This document shows positions 21,401 through 32,954 of a stretch of DNA of 64,000 nt, piece after piece (position 1 is the stretch's first letter; each line of letters opens with the position of its first letter). The notes beneath the pieces were generated by a model. It worked only from the letters and a program-made list of their open reading frames with translations. It was not told the DNA's origin and did not search any database. The stretch comes from Thelonectria olida (taxonomy: Eukaryota > Ascomycota > Sordariomycetes > Hypocreales > Nectriaceae), in assembly GCA_020736575.1 (NCBI GenBank), contig JAGPYM010000079.1, positions 25,303-89,302 on the forward strand, given 5' to 3'. The translations under genes were made by a program, and so were the position numbers.

Positions 21401-24400
21401 CTGGATCGAACGTCAGTCTTAGATCTGGAACACTACCGGCTTGCCCACGACTCACCTGCGATATTTGTGAACGAAGAATGAGACGTCGCGATGCAATTGA
21501 CTCTGAGCCTTGTGCCCAAGTTTAAGAGCGAAGGACCTCAGTAGGTCTGGAAGCATGTCAGAAATGCGCTCGAAGGTCTTCCTGTGTGACTCGTAAGGCT
21601 TGACTGCGTGGAACAGCTCTGTAGCTAGGTCGGTTATGTAACCGGTGTTTCGTGGAGGTGGCAGCGTTGAAGTTTCGGACGCGGAGTATGTCGTGTCTGC
21701 AGTATACAGCCCTAGATTCTGCACGTTCTGCTTGTCGACTGGCGACTGGGGTCTAACCGAGACCGAATCTTCATGAGTGTATCTGGTGACTTCACTTATC
21801 ACTTCGAGTTCGTTCCCTGTAGAACTATAGGCCTGCAACGACTTGCCATGTGTTGCAGATGCAGACCCAGAGTCCGTGGGAGCCTCAGGAGCCATGTGGC
21901 TCATTAGGTTATTGATAGCGGCAAGGACCAAGGAAGGTTCAGAATACGATTGTTCAGGTGGATATTTTTCAATATTCTCTTCCCGGTAGGACTTGTCGGG
22001 CCTGGAATACTCCGAGAGGGGGTCCAGGCCTTCCGTTGCACCTTCACGCACCGCTTCTGTGGGTGAAGGTCTGCGAGATGTTGCTGGATCCCAACTAGCA
22101 GCCTCGCTAGAGCTGAAAATATTGCTGGCCAATAGTGAAAGACTCGGGTTAGCGGCGGAGTGGGAGAATTGGATTCCTTGAGACATGTCTTCATTGAGCA
22201 CTGCCCACCGAGTCCAAGTCTTCTCGTCATCAGAGAAGGTCCCCTCTACATATACCCCGTACCCCGCTGCTAGTTGGACGTGGGGGAGCAGATTGGAGAT
22301 AACGTATGAGAGAAGCGCAGGGTAGTCTTCCAGTATCTGGGACTGACCCGAAATCGAGAGATCCGTAGTGGAGTTGCGCGTCGACTCATTTAGAGGAAGC
22401 TGGTCGGCATCAGACTGGATCGTCGCCACCCATTGAGGGATGTCGATCTGCGCAGCTGAGTCGGATGATTTGATGGGGGTCCTAAGAAGACTCCCCTCCG
22501 CCATCTCTCCTCCCAGCCTCTTGGGCGGCCGAGGGCTGCTCTCACCATCTTCCCACGTTGCGTCGTAACGAGGCGGGCGATGGGTTCGCGCTGTGCGGTA
22601 TGGGTCGGAGTTGGGTTGGGCCTTCTCGCCTCGCCCTGCTTGTGTTCGAGCCTGAATAAGGGTATCTAATTCGGCAATGTTTATATAGTCCAGACATGTG
22701 GCCATTATCGAGCGGTGGCCATCGCCGATAGGATGGGACCCAACGCTTGGGTCCAGGATCGAGAATCCGTTGCTCTTCAAGAAGAAGTCACGCACCGACT
22801 CATGTATGACTTGAACAACCCGAGTGTCGCCGTATTCATCGTCTAAGGACCCCGCGCTGGCGCACACGGATATCGTTTCAAAGCCCCTGTCCTTTGGCTC
22901 GCCCACCCTAGGCCTCACCTCGACGAGGCCTCTTGACACGGCTCTGATTTGCCTCTCGAGTTGGCTGTCGTTATCGGTAAAGTAGTCCGACCCGCGCCAC
23001 TCTCTCAGGGATGAGGGTGTTGGTTGCCTGATGAACGCTAATATATGGTGCCACTCGTGAAGACGAAGGGGCCTGACTGCGAGAATAGCCCACTGGAAGA
23101 ATCGAACGGTGAGCTGTCTTTCCTCTGCACTTAGAGAGCGAAATATATCGCTAAATAAGGTCTCGAGCTCTTCCGGTACGACATCCAGCTGCTTCAATAA
23201 GTATTGCAGATTCTTCCCCTGATCCCAGTCCATTAGCATGATGTCCACTATCAGAACTACCCAAAGAAACACTCCAGCAGATTTGCGCAGAACTGTGTCC
23301 TGTAAGAGTTTCTTTTCAATCGCAATGTCAAGGGGCTTGAGCCTCTGCTCCACATACGCTGCGATATCGTGGCTGTTGTGATGTTCAATGACTATCTCTG
23401 GACAGCCCCTGATTGAGATAGAGGGGTAATGTCGGCTAGACAGACAGACATTCAGATCAACTCCTTGGGTATAAGCTGATTCCGTCATTTTCTTCCAGAA
23501 GTAGGCTTGAGATCGAATACTCTCCAAATCGCATTCATCGAGGGCGTCGATGAAAATGAGCGTTCTCTTGGCTGATGCCTGCGCAAACACCGACTCAAAG
23601 AGGAATTTAAGCTCTGCTTCGTCGCTAAGGAGAGACTCTGCTGCATCATCTCCACGGTCGAGTTTCGTTTTGTCCAAGAGTTTGGCCAAGTTCTGTAGGT
23701 GCTCTCGTTGTCCAGGCAGAAGTTGATATAACAACGACCGAAAAAGACCAACAGGTGAGTGCTCTAGCTCAACCCCTCCAGCATCGAAGAAGAAGGCTGC
23801 AGTGCAATAATCGGACTTGGCCTGCCCTAGCACAGATCGGCGGAAAGCCTCCTTCATCAGAGTCGATTTTCCGACGCCTGGCTTCCCTTTCAGCCAGAGA
23901 AGGCCAAAATTCTTATCTCGATTCCGACCGTTAAACCAATCCTCATATGCCTTATGTTTGAACAGCCAGAGACATGTCTGCTCGGCTGGGTTCTTCAAAT
24001 TCTGGCTGTGCGCATTCATATTCGGAAACCACAAAGACTGAAGGCAAGCCTTTTCGGCCTCGCTTAGTTCATCCTCATTGGCTCCATGTCTTTGTACCAA
24101 AGAAGCATCACTGAGCATAGATCCGCTGCGTTGAATATGTCCACTCAAATCGACGCTCCGTGCGATTGAGAGGTATATCGAACGAAGCTCCCCGGCGACT
24201 CTATGATAATTCGGATCATCAACTCCGGTAAACCGGCACATCTCCATGTGATTGGCGTTGATGGTCTCAGCGCGTTCACGACGGTCTCCAATCATCGAGG
24301 AGGAGGCAGGGGCGGCCTTGTTACTCATTCCTTGGAAGGTCTTCACTCGAAAATCGTGTTTCTGCCAGAGTCTAGAGAATGCTTCTTGTGCCTGCTCCAG

Positions 24401-25092
24401 ATAAGTGCCGACGGTAGACTGCACCAATTCGCTAGGTGCGGTACGATTTGGGCTGCCTCGGTGTGGCGTCCCGAGAAAGATGACTGCTGCGGTGGAATCG
24501 ATGACATTATTATGCTCGATTGCTGTCGATGTTGCTGAACTCGCGAGCATCTGGGAAATGTAGTTAGTATCGAAGGGAATACATAGCTACGCGACAGAGA
24601 TTCCGCTTACTGCTTTGACAATGAGTCCACCAAGGCCATGAGCAACGAATATCAGTGGGCGATTGAGTATTCTTTCTCTGCCCAGCACAGACAGAAGGTC
24701 TTTGCTATACGAGAAGACGATATCGTTCGTCGCGCCAGCCATAACATTCGCGATTGCGGTCTCGTATCCGTACATGAGAATGCGTGAATCTGGGCATTCC
24801 TTAGGGAGCAAATCGACGGGCCAAAATACAGGTGAAGATTTTCCACTGCCATCACCCGACGCTTTTGGCTGGGCCGTCGCCGGCGACGTAGCGGTATGAG
24901 GAGCCCTGGCGGAGGCCCATGATTTGTACGGATGGCCGTCGAAGCCATGGATGAATACGATGCTAGGCGATTCGTATCAAACAGAGATACCAGTTAGGAT
25001 GTTCAAAGGCAAAGAACTTACTCCGCAACGGGAGCGCAGTTTTCCGGCTCATAGGCAACGGAAAGCCCGGTATTCGAGATACGATTCTGCAT
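18418..25092 (-). CDS. alpha/beta-hydrolase - NACHT receptor (fungal NLR), six exons, about 2130 aa
   Basis: Predicted STAND/NLR-class protein of the fungal allorecognition or innate-sensing type. Exons, complement: 25092-25022, 24962-24611, 24550-21456, 21400-20685, 20624-19965 and 19916-18418. They total 6393 nt and close exactly in frame. Residues ~20-245 form an alpha/beta hydrolase (SesB-like) domain: IVFIHGFDGHPYKSW, FWPVDLLP, FVAHGLGGLIVKA, AVIFLGTPHRGS and INANHMEMCRF. The nucleophile position (residue 133 in AHGLG) is Gly instead of Ser. The NACHT domain has Walker A GKPGVGKST (363-371), Walker B LIFIDALDE (472-480), an SSRHYP motif (~511-516) and VIHESVRDFF near 722-731. The remaining ~1400 residues show no WD40, ankyrin or TPR repeats. 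A conserved-looking end segment includes GWLANGTSALLHLVR and a Ser-rich tail. The last intron uses a GC donor. No frame lesion is seen. Confidence 0.85.
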
Positions 25093-26990
25093 TTCTCTTG
25101 ATCACTTATGATGTTGATAGAAGGCGCGCGGATGGGGATGAGAATGTCGCTTTGCGATGATCAGAAAATTGAAGGATGTTGATCAGGCATAGCTCTCAGG
25201 CAGCAAGGCGCATACGGGCAGGCACATGCGTACTTAAGTACCTGGGTAGGTACTTAGCTAAGGTACTTTGGCAGAAAGAGAACAGCGTGGTAAGGACTCA
25301 GCAGCCAAGAGGCGCTCTTCAGCTGAGCCGTTCGTCCAACCACAACTCATACACATATCCACGCGAAGTCAGCCACAATGCATGGTGACGATGCATATCG
25401 AATGACGGGCGTGCGATTCTGGAGCACGATGAGAGGGAACAACATAAGCATGAACCCCGCAGGACAAATCCCGCATAAGCAATTCGGCATCTGTATGTAT
25501 GATGGCAACAACTGGTCACATAAAAAGCGACTTGGACTGATTCAGACGATGGCTCAAAGCATGAGTCCTTTTGTTGTTACGAAGCGCCTGATTTGTTACG
25601 AAGTGACACGGCTGGAATCTGAGAATGTCTGAGATTCAATAGACACAACTAGCCTACCTTGTCATTAATCTCGCTTTGTAAGCCGACTGTATCCTTTGAT
25701 TTCTCTTTACAAGTGAGTATGCGAGGCTATGATGTAAAGCTACAATCGACCCCCTCCCCTGACCACGGCAGGACATGAGTAAACCGGTCACCTGGTTCGC
25801 AGCCGAGGCTTATCTGCCCCAGAAGCGCATCTTTCAATATCAAGATCTACTCCCTACGTCCTCGCCATTTTACCATTACTATGCCTGATTTCGAGGGATA
25901 TACAATTTTATTCATGCTGCCTTTGGACTTGCCAAGTCACGACGCGGTTTTAGAGTGACAGCTATGCGTCTCTCACTCTGTGCTCTGGCCCTTGCAGCCA
26001 GCTGTATTTGGTTTCATGTTTTGGAACAGGCATCGCACCTAACAGTAGCGAAACAAAGTCTGTTCAAAGGTGAATACTACTTCCTCGCAGAGTCCAGCTC
26101 ATAGTCATGCTAGCTCTCTGTTTTCGACATTTCATCATCCGCAATTCACACAGATTTCCCAAGGGCTGTAAGTCATTCACTCAACTAACTCAACATGCTT
26201 CAGCCAGGGAAGTGACGAAAATGGTGGAGATAAAATGCTCCCAACTCTGTTTAAACAAGAGTATAGTAGACCGAGGCAATGGGCTACTTGCTTCAGGTCG
26301 TTCCGTTCTGGTCAACCCCAAATTCCTGCTTATAGAAATCAGAGCCAGGTAGCAGAAGTTTCATCCAACTCTTCTAGAGCAAATCGCGTAATTCTGACAA
26401 CATTTGTTACTGCAGACAGCTTGTAATAAGCCTCGCTAATACATTCACCTGGCTTCCTGTCGTTGGCCCTGACATCCTTTTATGCCACTTGAGAATCTCC
26501 CCGCAAGTCCCCATCACTAGCAACATTACCGTCAACAACACTCGTCTCATTTACCTGCTATTAGCTTTCAGTCTTTAATTACCGGCATTATTGTCACCTC
26601 CCCAGGCATTTCTACAGCTATCTAGCGATTTCCCTAGTCATATAAGTGCCAGCAGCGTTCCTTTAGCTCACCTTGAAAGATTTCACACTCTAATAATACC
26701 TCGCCTGTTCTAGCTTGCGGCAACTTATTAAAGCAGCAGTAATTCCTCAAGAATGGAATGCTTCAACACTAGCACAACTTACACAAGGCTGTACTTTTGC
26801 TATAGTGCGCCGAATTGACCTATATATGTGATGTAGAGAACAAATTCCTTGGGGAGTTTGAAGACACGACAGCTGAAAGTTCCAGTTTCCCATATTGTCA
26901 CTTTTCCAAACATCAAACCTCAGCATGCCTTTCGTCTCCACCGCTATTCTTATTGACCACCATGCCTATGCTAGCTCAATTACTTACAAC
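25093..26990. other. intergenic region with a palindromic GTACC-type cluster
   Basis: This 1.9 kb holds no supported gene. At 25230-25266 the words GTACTT, AAGTAC, GGTACTT and AAGGTAC recur as overlapping inverted repeats. The cluster lies about 140 bases upstream of the NACHT receptor start codon and could be a regulatory or structural element. Similar short words recur in fungal intergenic DNA. Confidence 0.4.
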
Positions 26991-28918
26991 CTACTCCTTT
27001 TGTGTCTCGGAAAAACGTATCCGCCTCTCCTCTACTAACTCTTTCATTCTTTCTGCCTTTGGCATTTCTTCCTCATCCCCATCTTCCAAAGCTTCAGGTA
27101 GACCTGAGCCTAACACGCCATCAAATATTGCAGCATCCGCGCCCTGAACCCGGAGCAATGCATCCAGTATCGTAGTTACGATTGAATCCCACTCTTCCAG
27201 GTCCGTTTTGCCGTTGAAATGGAAAATCGCCTTGGCAAGCCTCCAGGCGTCATCAGGATTAGCCATGCCAATATCTGCTCCATTATCAAGCAGAAATTCC
27301 ACCATATGTCCGTCCCCTGTGCGTGCTGGATAGGAGAGTATTTTCGAATTCTTCCCATTGATGTCGGTCCCGTGGTCAAGCAGAATCTGCACAAGATTGG
27401 TGTCTCCTGATACCGCTGCCCAACACAGAATGCTTGGTCTCTCGACGGCCCAGGTGCCAAATTCTGGGCCACATTGCCCATTCACGTCGGCGCCGTTGTC
27501 AAGAAGAAACTTTAGCAAGGTCATATGCCCCAGCTTGTCGTCTTCACCCTGTGGCCAAGCCTTTATGAGCTGGCACAGCGCGTCATCCCCTCGGGCATGG
27601 ATATCAGCACCTGCGTTGAGTAGCTTCTGAGCGATAGTTGTGGCCCTTTGAACTTCAGAAGAAGATGAGGCGTGAGTGCCGAATTTTATAGCCTTGGTCA
27701 AGGGGGCATTTATTTCCCACTCATAAAATGAACCTGAGACATCCACACTCCAACGGTTGGGGTTGGCACCAGCATCCAGGAATAGTTGTACCAGCTTCTC
27801 GTTCCCAGTGTCAGCGGCGGCCGCAAGTGGAGTGCCGTATCGGCTTGACTCCCTATCCCAGGGTACGCTGTAGGCACCGGCGCCGTGAATGTCAGCATTG
27901 GCGCCTATGAGCCGTTTCACCAGTTTCACGGAACCAGCCATTACCGCCCCGAAGAGTGGCTCTGTTTCTCCCTTGTAATCTAACCCCGAATCGAGGAGTA
28001 GTTCGGCGATGGCTTCGCTTTCGGAGCCTTCGTGTATGTGTCTGAACACAAGGCTGAGAGCAGAGATGCTGGTGCGGGCGCCGGCTTGGATCAACATGGC
28101 AGCTATCTTTGCGTTGCCCTTTTGCAGTGCCATTAAAAGAGGTTGCTTGCCGCGATCGTAGTCACTGCCAAATGGCTCCGCCACGAGGCTCGGCTCATCG
28201 ACGTCCGCACCCGCTTCGATCAGCATAGCCATTCTCCGGTTCCAGGCTCGTGTTTCTTGCGCGCTTCGTCGTGGTTGATAGACGGGTCGGGAGCCGAGAG
28301 CCAATCGAGGATGATCCCCAACCGATTAGCTTCTTCTGTCGTCAAGAGTGTCTGAACTGCAGCAGCGGTGGCTTCAACCTGATCTTGTGTATCTAGGGCG
28401 GTCGTGTGAATTTGGGTGGCCAGGTCCCCGATGGTGTCGGTATTTCCCTTAATGCGGACCGCCGCATTTCGTGTCTCATCACTGCTTTCCAGGACGAGCG
28501 CCTGGATGGCCAGGCTCAGGCTCTGCATAGGTTCGCGGACAATCTCTTTGAGTTTCTCGAGAGTGCTCGCGCGAAAAGGGTATATCAGACGGAGGCCTCC
28601 AGCCTTGGCTTTCTCCTTGAAAGTGTGCGGGTTTTCGCGGAACAGCTTCTTCAGCTTTTTGTCGAGGCGCTGCACGCCATCTTCGCACGTCGTTAGGCAC
28701 TCGACGACACGGACTGGCAGCGGACTTGTTGGAGAAGCTGTCTGAATGGCTTGGAGCCTGTCGCTGAGGAGGGCGAGGGTCTTGTTCAAGTCTGCAATAC
28801 TGTTGTACGCGTCCTTGATGGTGTCTTCATATTCATCCCAGGCTTCGTAATAAGGTAATAAGCCTTTGCAAACCTCGAGCCCAAGCGAGACAACCCCAAG
28901 GGCGGTTCCGGGGTCTAT
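26991..28918 (-). pseudogene. STAND N-terminal domain fused to ankyrin repeats, NACHT domain missing
   Basis: The 5' part reads DPGTALGVVSLGLEVCKGLL, PYYEAWDEYEDTI and then helical sequence. It ends ILDWLSAPDPSINHD followed by GTGEWLC and a stop. This is the N-terminal helical domain and the conserved linker that in fungal NACHT/ankyrin proteins leads directly into the P-loop module (usually W-L-S-P ... R-x-x-GTGxWLL). Here it is followed at once, in another frame, by MAMLIEAGADVDEPS and about eight ankyrin repeats ending RFSETQKE (stop at 26991). The whole NACHT module is absent. The residue expected to be the initiator Met is encoded by ATA (28918-28916). The coding content is certain; a deletion, a frame change and a lost start codon make it a pseudogene or a gene needing an unseen 5' exon. 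Confidence 0.72.
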
Positions 28919-29690
28919 GGTTGGCGATAGATCGTAGTAGTTTGGCCAAAGGTAAATGTAGATGGAAGAAGTTGATTGAAATGCCGCACTCTAGGCATCA
29001 GCCGAGACTACATGCGTGATCCAATAGCAATTCCAGCCACTACTCAGACGGGAGGCTGTTGGCTGCATTTGTTGCACAGCCTTGTGTAACACCGGGGCAA
29101 AGGGCACCATGTTTCATATGTAGAAAAGGAAACTGTATAAAACTCGGTTTATAAAAGTTAAGTAAAAGAAATTATGGTTGGTGATTGAGAGGTAAAATAT
29201 AAATAGTAGCTATTAATAGTAATTTATTAACTTGGAGCTTTCAGACAGATAGAATAATAAAGCATTTGAGACCTAATCCACGAGAAATCCGCACTGAGAT
29301 ATATGTTGCCCTTGGCAGTCAATATCCGATTGATACTTCCTACGGGGAGTTTCTATCTTAGAATCATAGAATGGATCTCTAGTATAGGTAGATTCCTTGT
29401 CAAGATAACTTGCGCCTCCTCCACAAGCAAGACAGACTCAGGCTCTCTCGGCCTAACAAGCCAGCAACCTCCCACAATTTCACACATTTACATTAGCGAT
29501 ATTACTATTGCAGAGCCTACTGACATTGAGAATACCCTAAAGTATGTATTAGCACAAATTTGCAAGCAGAGAGTGGATACTACTTACAGTCATTCACCTT
29601 AACGCAGGTGTATGAGCTTGCACACTATCAGATGTGTTAGCATTACTATTAAACTCCGGAGTCCCCTTCCGAAGATACCTTAGTTAGGCC
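28919..29690. other. transition from gene island to AT block
   Basis: No gene is supported. Composition declines from mixed to A/T-rich between about 29100 and 29700. A frame at 29303-29602 has no recognisable content. Confidence 0.4.
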
Positions 29691-30896
29691 TGTCCAGTTC
29701 ATCCCGCCGCATTAGCCCTAATAAGGCACTATCTCCGATCCTATTATACTTGTTAATATGGCCGCTATTATTATGCTTGTTACTATAGGTATTACTAAGA
29801 ACTATAGGGCAAGTTAGAAGTGTTTAAGGGTAATAATTATACTATGTATTATTATATTATTATTATTAAAAAAGCTAATAATCTAGGCATATAATAGCAA
29901 TTAATATAAGCTAAACCCTAGCTGTATATTTATTATAATAAGCTTTTTAATAGGGCTTATAATTAGTTTTAAAATAAAAGTCCCTATTAAGTAAACCTTA
30001 TTTAAAAAACTGTATTTTAAGCTTTTAATATAAAAGTACCTATTCTTTCTATTTAATTCTAATTTATATAATTTAGCTAATAATATAATATATAATTATT
30101 AAAATACTTAACTTTTTAGTAATTAAATATAATATAATTTAATTAAATAATAAAAACTATATAACTACTTATTATATATTAAAATATATAAATTTCCTTA
30201 AATATATTAAGCTAATATAAGACTTTAATAAGTATTTAAAAGAGTTATAACTTTTAAATATCCTTATATTACTTAATATTATTTATTAAAATAAGCCTAG
30301 TACTAGTATATAATAAAGGTTAATATAAGTAAAACCCAGCCTTATATTTATTATAATAAGCTTTTTTATATAGTTTATAATTAGCTTTTAAGTAAAAATT
30401 CTTATTAAATAAACCTTATTTAAAAAACCTTATTTTAAGCCTTTAATATAAAAGTACTACTCTTTTAAACTCTAGTTTATATAATTTAACTAATTATATA
30501 ATATATAATTTAATATAGCTAACTTTCTATTAATTAAATAAATTATAATTTAAAAAGATAATATTAATATAGTAGCTTAATATCTATTAGATTATATAGA
30601 TTTCCTTAAATATATTTATTTAATTAGAAAGCTTAAAAAGTATTATAAGTAGTTATAACTCTTTAATATCCCTATATTAGCTAATATAAATATACTATTA
30701 AAAGTAATATAAAAGATTAATTTAGTCCTTTTAAGCTATTATATTTTAATTAAAAGACTATATATATAAAAAAACAATTTTAAATCTTTTAATAGAAAAG
30801 TTAGCTAACTTAATTGCCTTTTAAATTGGGTAAGGAATAATAGGCTTAATTAAAATAATTAATTATTTTTTAAAAGAATATAAGGGTATAATTTAA

Positions 30897-31175
30897 AGCT
30901 ATAGCTTTAAAAGCTATTATATGTAATAGTAATAGTTTAAATAGTTACTTAAAAGGCTATAAAGGAAAAATTTAAAAATAAAAAGTAAATTAAATAAGTA
31001 AGTAAATATAAGGGTTAAAAAGTAAGGGGGGGCTAAAAGGGTTAAGTAAAAAAGAAAGTTTAAAAATAGATTAAATAGGTTTAAAAGCAATTAAACTAAT
31101 AGAAATAAGTAAGGCAATTAAGTAGAAAAATATATAAAAGAGTTAATATAATAATAAAAATTACTAATTATAAAA
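30897..31175 (+). repeat. dispersed repeat, copy 1
   Basis: The segment opens with CTATAGCTTTAAAAGC and closes with AAAAATTACTAATTATAA. It includes a short run of G (AAGTAAGGGGGGGCTAAAAG). It recurs directly at 31399-31665 and inverted at 55602-55850. Confidence 0.6.
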
Positions 31176-31398
31176 ATACTATTTAATATAAATATACTAT
31201 TAAATATTAATTAAAAAATTAATCTAGTTATTTTAAGTTATAAGATTTTAATTAAAAGACCTAATATATATTAATACTATTATAACTTTTTTAAATAGAA
31301 AGTTAAAAACTTTATATAACTTTTTAAAAGGGAAAGAAAAAACCATTTTAATAATAATAATAAGCAATTTATTAAAATAATTTAATTAGATATTTATA

Positions 31399-31665
31399 AG
31401 CTATAGCTTTAAAAGCTATTATATATAATAGTAATAATTTAAATAGTTACTTAAAAGGCTATAAAAGAAAATTTAAAAATAAAAAGTAAGTTAAATAGAT
31501 ATAAGAGTTAAAAAAGTGGGGGGCTAAAAAGGTTAAATAAAAAAGAAAAGTTTAAAAAATGTTAAAATAGATTTAAAAGTATTTAAACTAATAGAAATAA
31601 AGTAAGGCAATTAAATAGTAAAATATATTAAAAGTTTATATAATAATAAAAATTACTAATTATAA
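31399..31665 (+). repeat. dispersed repeat, copy 2
   Basis: This is the second direct copy of the segment at 30897-31175. It is shortened by small gaps and has many A/G and T/C differences. Confidence 0.6.
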
Positions 31666-32565
31666 CTAGATTATTATATTATAAACTTAAACTACTTAAA
31701 GTCTTTTATAAAAAATATATTAATAAAATAGCTAATATTACTAGTTAAAAATATTTTTATATATTTTATTACTTAATTTTATTAAGTTTTATATTTTAAT
31801 TTACATTTACATATAATTTATTTTTAAATATATATTTAATATATAGGCTTTATAAAATATTAATTTTAATAATAATTAAAATAGTTAAGTAACTTATAAT
31901 ATCTATTTACTAATTAATAGTCTTATAATAGTTTTATATATTAAAAGTTTAATTATTAAACTTATAATAAATTTGTATTTTAAGTTAGGACCTTATATAT
32001 TTTAAGTATATATTAGTTATAATATTAGTTTATTATTATTATATTTATATAAACTGGCCTATTAAATATAATAAGTTTTAAAAGTTAAAAATATTATTTA
32101 TACTTATAAAATAACTAGTAAAAATACTAGTATAAATTATACTAGTAATAAAAAGATTAAAATAATAATATATTATATTAATATTAGCCTAGTTAACTAT
32201 TTTAAAGCTAGAGAAATAGTTATATATAACTTATATACTATTATTATAGCATTTAATAAAATGCTTATTATATAAACTTTACTATTATTAGTATTATACT
32301 TTTTAATAATAAACTTAATTATATTTATAATAAAATTGCTTATATTACTATTATTATATATTAATAATATTTTAAACAAGTATTCTAGTAATTATTACTA
32401 GTATATAGCATTTAAAAGTAAATAATAATATTTTTATATGTTTTAATATATTATACCTATTATAAGCTCTAATAATATATTTAAATACTACTATTATACT
32501 AATAGATTCTAATAATAATAGTAGGTTTAATAGCTAAGTTCTAGGGCATATATAGAAATATATAT

Positions 32566-32954
32566 TATAATAGGGACTTTGGGCCACCTCTATTTAGAAC
32601 GGAACTAGAGGAAATTACTATTTTAAAATAAGCTAGCTAGTATAGTAAATTTAATTAGCTGTCTAGCTATATAAGGAAATAAAGGCCTTTTTAAGAAATC
32701 CAAACTATTTAAAATATTAGTAAGATTAAGAATTTAAATAAGCTTTTTATAATAAGAATTAAAAGTTATTCTTTTAAATGTTTTATTATATAATTAATTA
32801 TTTAATACTCTTTCTAATAATATATCTTTTAAACTAAAGTTTATTAGCATTTTTTAATTTAAGGTAATATAAAGCGACCTTTTAAAATATAACCCTTTCT
32901 TACTTTATTTAGGGTTATTAGTTAGTTTCTTAGCCTCCCTTACTCCCTATATTA
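32566..32954 (+). repeat. left LTR
   Basis: Begins TATAATAGGGACTTTGGGCC, from a probable ancestral TGTAATAGGG, and ends near TTACTCCCTATATTA. It matches the right LTR at 45477-45876 throughout, the differences being mostly A/G and C/T changes. Confidence 0.75.

Larger units (their letters stand above)
29700..32565. repeat. RIP-mutated repeat DNA, left part of AT block 1
   Basis: Almost all bases are A or T, with only short remnants of C and G and with stops in every frame. Two internal duplications are visible: 29907-30057 recurs at 30319-30460, and 30897-31175 recurs at 31399-31665, each with many transitions. No element type can be named. Confidence 0.7.

Noticed and set aside
30960..31110. 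Possible CRISPR-like or satellite array in the duplicated A/T segment
   Set aside because: Only two direct copies about 500 bases apart, no spacers, and the setting is a fungal RIP block.
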